Origin: Isohypsibius dastychi
Taxonomy: Eukaryota > Tardigrada > Eutardigrada > Parachela > Isohypsibiidae
Direction of reading: 5' to 3'
DNA: 11,205 bases
NCBI GenBank assembly: GCA_034696485.1
Contig: JAQIWT010001350.1
Location: 1-11,205, forward strand
In this document: one piece after another, positions 8,160 through 11,205 of the stretch
Layout of the letters: every line of letters starts with the position of its first letter
How positions within the stretch are numbered: position 1 is the first letter of the stretch
Notes under the pieces: generated by a model
Databases searched by the model: none
Seen by the model: the letters and a program-made list of their open reading frames with translations, nothing else
Told to the model about the DNA's origin: nothing
Position numbers and translations under genes: made by a program

Positions 8160-8513
8160 GTTAAGCCGCACGTTTCGGCACTAGCCCCATCACAAGTTTG
8201 ACTTGAATCATTCTTGAATAATGATGAAGAAGCAGGCTATCAGTCACCTGGAACAGTGAAGATTGTGGATGAATCTGATGAATCTGTTGAGTTTCCAGAA
8301 AAACCCCAGTGATTAGAGTGGGACGTGATATCGACAAATCAGCAACAAAATTCATAGTGGATACTGCACACGTTCGAAAAATCAAACTGAACAACTCAGT
8401 TCAAATACAAAAGATCCTCATTGCTGACCTCATTACGCACCGTGATTGATCCATTTTTGTCCGTGTTACTTTGGTTCGACTTGCTTCCGGTGAAATGTTT
8501 TAAACTCTATCTT

Positions 8514-9175
8514 TCATCTATGAGAGAAATCAATTTTTTCAGGTGATTTCTGGAACAATTTCGGAGTCAGATGCCGGACCAGAAGCACGTCATCACCTTT
8601 TTCCTTTTCTTCAAGGTCCTGGACCACGCCTTCCCATTTCACCTGCTTACACATACGCACTTTTGTTAGGAATCGCTTTTTCTCGTGGCCAATTATCAAA
8701 ACAGGATTAAAACATCTCTCTTGATATTTGCTTCCAGACTCCTCCTTATCCCGTAAGGACTGATCTTCTTAGTCGTCCACCGGGCCCAGCCCATCCATAA
8801 GTTTCGGTGAAGTCGAGCACTTGTCCTAAATTCCATGATCGTCCCTGCTCCCCTGAGAGCGCATATCTTCAGAATCCCCGCGTCTGTTTGCCTTTGCCTC
8901 CAGGAGCAACCCGGCTTTGGTGGATCATCCAATCTCACACGGTAACTTCCGTGTGAGATTCAGAATCATTGGAATATTTGTATCTTCGAAGAAGGAACCT
9001 TCAGCTCCCTCTCCTACGTGAATCTTGATTGTTTTGGCACCGGGATTGTCTGTAGCACTTTATTGATCCCACAAAGCCCCCAAACCTCGAGGTTCCGCAA
9101 ACGGCGCCTTCTGGAACTCGTTGGAGACTATGAAGTAGTCAATTAGGAGTGTACCGGAAAGTGCAAATAAAACTC
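8514..9175 (-). pseudogene. Unrecognised coding remnant with scattered stops
   Basis: One minus-strand frame stays protein-like over about 220 codons, from about 9175 to the stop at 8514, and is broken by only four isolated stops. Before the first break it reads FALSGTLLIDYFIVSNEFQ. After it come stretches including KTIKIHVGEGAEGSFF and IPMILNLTRKLPCEIG. The last 61 codons (8699-8514) form an open frame with lysine/glutamate-rich sequence such as VVQDLEEKEKGDD. The composition is that of a soluble charged protein. No family is recognised. Four stops in 220 codons is fewer than chance would give but not conclusive. The gene would run away from the Myb-like remnant at 9431. Confidence 0.3.
8931..8960. 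repeat. Perfect 12-bp hairpin
   Basis: AATCTCACACGG (8931-8942) pairs perfectly with 8949-8960 around the loop TAACTT. It lies inside the minus-strand coding remnant. Confidence 0.85.
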
Positions 9176-9199
9176 TCTATTATCTTGATTATGTTTTCA

Positions 9200-9214
9200 C
9201 CAATCGCCGATTGG
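9200..9214. repeat. 7-bp palindrome with 1-nt centre
   Basis: CCAATCG-C-CGATTGG is a perfect inverted repeat 30 bp left of the larger palindrome at 9244-9269, in the gap between the two divergent coding remnants. CCAAT on both strands could be a transcription-factor site, but this is only a motif match. Confidence 0.6.
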
Positions 9215-9243
9215 CTGGGAGATATATTTCTGGATTATATATT

Positions 9244-9269
9244 GATAACCAGCTCGCGAGCTGGTTATC
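9244..9269. repeat. 26-bp perfect palindrome
   Basis: GATAACCAGCTCG and its exact complement meet with no spacer, centred on CGCG. A 26-bp perfect palindrome is not expected by chance in 11 kb. It lies between the putative 5' ends of the minus-strand remnant (9175) and the plus-strand Myb-like remnant (9431), where it could be a dimeric protein-binding site or the scar of an inverted duplication. Confidence 0.9.
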
Positions 9270-9430
9270 CTGATTATCTGTATCAAATTATCTGATCTTC
9301 GTGCCTCACTTCGCTTCAGACTAGCGCTGTTTTTGTTACCGCTGTATTTATTTTGCGTGTAGCTCCACTTCTGAAGTTTCTTCTGGCTTCTTGCATTTCG
9401 GCTTTTCATTTTTCTTATCTCTTATCCCAA

Positions 9431-9995
9431 ATGGCGCCCGGAGCAAAGAGGAAAAAGAAACTGCCATAGCAGGAAACCCTGTTCTCGATGACGATCTGGA
9501 ACTAAACGACGATAACTCTGATAAGGATTTTACGCCACGGTAATACTTCGAATAGGCAGATCCCAAAAAGCGAGGGTGCATTGCTGGAATGGCTTAGATT
9601 TCCAAACATTCATGAAAAACTGGAAGGTTCACCATCGAAATTGTAGTCTGAAGGAGAAAAGCAGGGAAGCAAACCACCCATCAGAAATCTCAACCAGCGG
9701 TTCTCTTGAAATTATGGAGTTCCTTTAAGTCGAAGCTGGTGCGGACCGTAGAGTCAACCACGTTCGAAATAAGCGGAAACACATGGAAAAACAGTGTAGG
9801 GATGCAAATTGGATGTTGGATGCAACCGGGAAAGGAACCAAATCTCAAGAGAAGAAACTTGGACTTGCCAATATTTTCGGTAAGCAACGAGGCGTTTTGC
9901 ACTTCTTGGCTCATGTTCCGGTAACTGTGGGTGAAACCATGAAACTTTTTTTTATTTTTGAACGACTGGATCCAGTCTTTGGACAACACGTATAG
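9431..9995 (+). pseudogene. Frameshifted Myb/SANT-like DNA-binding protein remnant
   Basis: The ATG at 9431 opens a basic start (MAPGAKRKKK, resembling a nuclear localisation signal) that stops at 9467. Shifted by one frame, an acidic segment (VLDDDLELNDDNSDKDFTPR) ends at 9543. In the third frame, 9525-9995 is open apart from a TAA at 9726-9728. That frame carries the pattern of eukaryotic Myb/SANT-like (MADF/trihelix-related) DNA-binding proteins: HVRNKRKHMEKQCRDANWML, then DATGKG, then near the end FERLDPVFG. In the family these are the NK..LEK.FRDA..WL helix, the TG.G turn and the (F/Y)..L.PVFG.R closing motif. Such proteins are common in DNA transposons and in expanded lineage-specific families. 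Two frameshifts plus one stop mark a dead copy, unless introns are involved. The frame ends exactly where the next repeat begins. Confidence 0.45.
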
Positions 9996-10081
9996 CCGTC
10001 GAAATTGTCGACTTGTTGACTGTTAGTCCTACAAGTCGACGATTCTGCCGGCAGCAGTAGCCGGCAAAATTGTGGACTTGT
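9995..10081. repeat. Inverted and direct copies of a 22-bp unit
   Basis: The 22-mer at 9995-10016 (GCCGTCGAAATTGTCGACTTGT) pairs with 10031-10052 at 18 of 22 positions, forming a hairpin. A third copy (10060-10081, GCCGGCAAAATTGTGGACTTGT) follows in the first orientation. The core CGGCAAAATTGTGGAC is the reverse complement of the core of the adjacent 39-bp minisatellite, so both belong to one repeat family. Confidence 0.8.
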
Positions 10082-10086
10082 TGATT

Positions 10087-10360
10087 ATCCAAAATCTTGT
10101 CAGAGGAGAGAGTAATGAAAGAAAGTACAGAATTCTGACGAAGGCATAGGAAAACGAGGGGAAGTCCACCATTTCGCCGAAGGCAGACAGAAATCTGAGA
10201 AAGTCCACAATTTTGCCGCAGACATAGAGAAATCAGGCAGGGTTTACAATTCTGTCGAAGACGCAGAGAAATCAGGTAGGGTCCACAATTTTGCCGAAAA
10301 CAAGAGAAATCAGAGAAAGTCCAAAATTTCGCCGAAGGCATAGAGGCATGAGAAAAAGTC
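10087..10360. repeat. 39-bp minisatellite, about seven copies
   Basis: Units start with GTCCACAATTTTGCCGAA-type sequence at about 10087, 10125, 10164, 10203, 10242, 10281 and 10319, spaced 39 bp (38 at the first and last intervals), and a final stub is at 10358. Because 39 is a multiple of three, the minus strand stays open for 160 codons (9952-10434) as a chain of 13-residue units of LRQNCG.. type. That frame is best explained by the repeat and not by a gene, although a repetitive peptide cannot be excluded. Confidence 0.88.
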
Positions 10361-10568
10361 GGTTTGATCGAGAGAGACGCTGATATGCAATTAATAAGTC
10401 GGTGCAAAGAACGATGAGAGCAGATGAAAAGCAAATCTGTATACTGACGGCATCATGAAAATATCGTGATATCAAAACGTCAGAGCATAAGAATAAGGAA
10501 CACCATCATCCAAACAGAGATGTCACTTATAGCGTATCTTTTACTTGCGCTCAAATTTTGAAGATTTC
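10361..10568. other. No recognised feature
   Basis: A stretch of about 200 bp between the minisatellite and the next open frame. Nothing beyond short chance frames is seen; GATATCA-type and AATATCGTGATATC words at 10458-10475 are locally self-complementary. Confidence 0.4.
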
Positions 10569-10964
10569 ATGGATCCATCAAGGCACTTCGCAGAAGAGAC
10601 ATGCAGGCATGTATGTCACAATGCTGCGCCATTATGCCAGCGACATCACCGAATCTTGCACCATGCGCCAGGATGTTGTGGAAATGTCACACTGCCCACG
10701 TGCGACTTTGAACTGCTGCCGCAATCTCAGTGCATTACAGCATGCCCTCATTCTGCAGCATACCCACCTTTCACAACCGTTCTTCCTGCTCCGCGTTGCT
10801 GTTATTACGCTCCTCACCAATTAAATATTCGGAATCACTCCCATGTTGCCCACCTCGCGTCACGTGGTGCTGAACCAAGTGGAACGCGTTCACGATCACC
10901 TGCGGGTGTAGCTAAATGCTCTCCGAGGCCGAAACAAGTCATTAACAAGACGCATGATGTGTAG
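10569..10964 (+). CDS. Hypothetical Cys/His-rich protein, 131 aa
   Basis: The ATG at 10569 opens a frame of 131 codons ending in TAG at 10962-10964; the frame is open a little further upstream, from a TTG at 10545. The first two thirds are rich in cysteine, histidine and proline, with pairs such as GCC and RCCYY and a CRHVCHNAAPLC stretch, and the last third is basic and serine/arginine-rich (SGTRSRSPAGVAKCSPRPK). The cysteine spacing does not fit a zinc finger I can name and no signal peptide or membrane segment is evident. The start context is not strong. It could be a retroelement Gag tail, an exon or a chance frame. No neighbour clarifies the function. Confidence 0.25.
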   Translation: MDPSRHFAEETCRHVCHNAAPLCQRHHRILHHAPGCCGNVTLPTCDFELLPQSQCITACPHSAAYPPFTTVLPAPRCCYYAPHQLNIRNHSHVAHLASRGAEPSGTRSRSPAGVAKCSPRPKQVINKTHDV

Positions 10965-10974
10965 AGCAGCCGGG

Positions 10975-10995
10975 ACGTTAAGCCGGGGTTAACGT
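10975..10995. repeat. Short inverted repeat after the Cys-rich frame
   Basis: ACGTTAA (10975-10981) and TTAACGT (10989-10995) flank a 7-nt GC-rich loop, just downstream of the TAG at 10964. It is too small to assign a role. Confidence 0.4.
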
Positions 10996-11165
10996 TACGA
11001 AATTAGTGCCAGGCGAGACCTAGTTGTAAATAGTCTGATCGTGTTTCAGAGTCTGATTCTGTGGTGAACTGATTTGTGCATCAGGGTAGCAATGAAGGCC
11101 CTGAGTTGGCAGCTGTGAGCAGCACTAGCGAAATGTTACCATGCTGGTCTGAAATAAGGGATCGT

Positions 11166-11185
11166 GGGGGGGGGGGGGGGGGGGG
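11166..11185 (+). repeat. G20 homopolymer
   Basis: Twenty consecutive G residues, followed by TAGAGGTTTTTTGGGG. A run this long is unstable and hard to sequence, so its length may be wrong. It may mark a low-quality contig end. Confidence 0.95.
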
Positions 11186-11205
11186 TAGAGGTTTTTTGGG
11201 GCGTC

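Noticed and set aside
8160-9175. Pol or integrase tail of a BEL/Pao or Gypsy retrotransposon
   Set aside because: Some words recalled integrase C-terminal regions, but no HHCC, DDE or reverse-transcriptase motif could be placed on either strand.
10087-10360. CRISPR-like array (regular 39-bp spacing)
   Set aside because: The units are contiguous and degenerate with no unique spacers, and the sequence is eukaryotic in character. It is a minisatellite.
9952-10434. 160-codon minus-strand frame with 13-residue repeats as a gene
   Set aside because: The period of 39 bp explains the openness, and one 38-bp unit shifts the frame, which argues against selection for coding.

Overview
The window looks like repeat-rich, gene-poor nuclear DNA of a eukaryote, probably an invertebrate or another eukaryote with a transposon-rich genome; the species cannot be named from sequence alone. 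No long intact open frame exists on either strand, no operon-like packing is seen, and no tRNA or rRNA gene was recognised. What can be supported is repeats, small non-autonomous DNA transposons and decayed coding pieces of mobile-element type.

Layout. 1-354: two copies of a 170-bp tandem repeat that probably continues left of the window. 355-1753: no recognised gene. 1754-2202: a ~450-bp foldback (long inverted repeat), followed at 2222-2276 by a compact 22-bp hairpin. 2759-2843: a tiny palindromic element with TA ends, Tc1/mariner-like in form. 2890-2976 and 3807-3892: two direct copies of a dispersed repeat with a palindromic core. 3838-4326: an unrecognised open frame. 4374-4717: a convincing hAT-type miniature transposon with an exact 8-bp target duplication. 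4934-5374 (minus): a decayed Gag-like gene with zinc knuckles. 5643-5688: a heptamer repeat. 5872-5999: a small inverted repeat. 6580-6872: a degenerate ~70-bp tandem array. 6882-7479: a second, ~600-bp TIR element full of ACTCAGTAAA words. 7584-7604: a G-quadruplex motif. 7951-7992: a pyrimidine tract.

The right part (8500-10000) holds two broken coding remnants facing away from each other: an unrecognised one on the minus strand (about 9175 to 8514) and, on the plus strand from an ATG at 9431, a Myb/SANT-like DNA-binding protein remnant. Strong palindromes (9200-9214, 9244-9269) lie between their 5' ends. This layout could be a relic of a two-gene transposon, but terminal repeats for it were not found. 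Directly after the Myb-like frame stops, a hairpin and a 39-bp minisatellite occupy 9995-10360. A cysteine-rich 131-codon frame (10569-10964) and a G20 run near the right edge close the window.

The genes do not appear to work together: most are dead copies. The best-supported calls are the hAT MITE with target duplication, the tandem repeats, the palindromes and the zinc-knuckle Gag remnant. I did not find a convincing new biological system.
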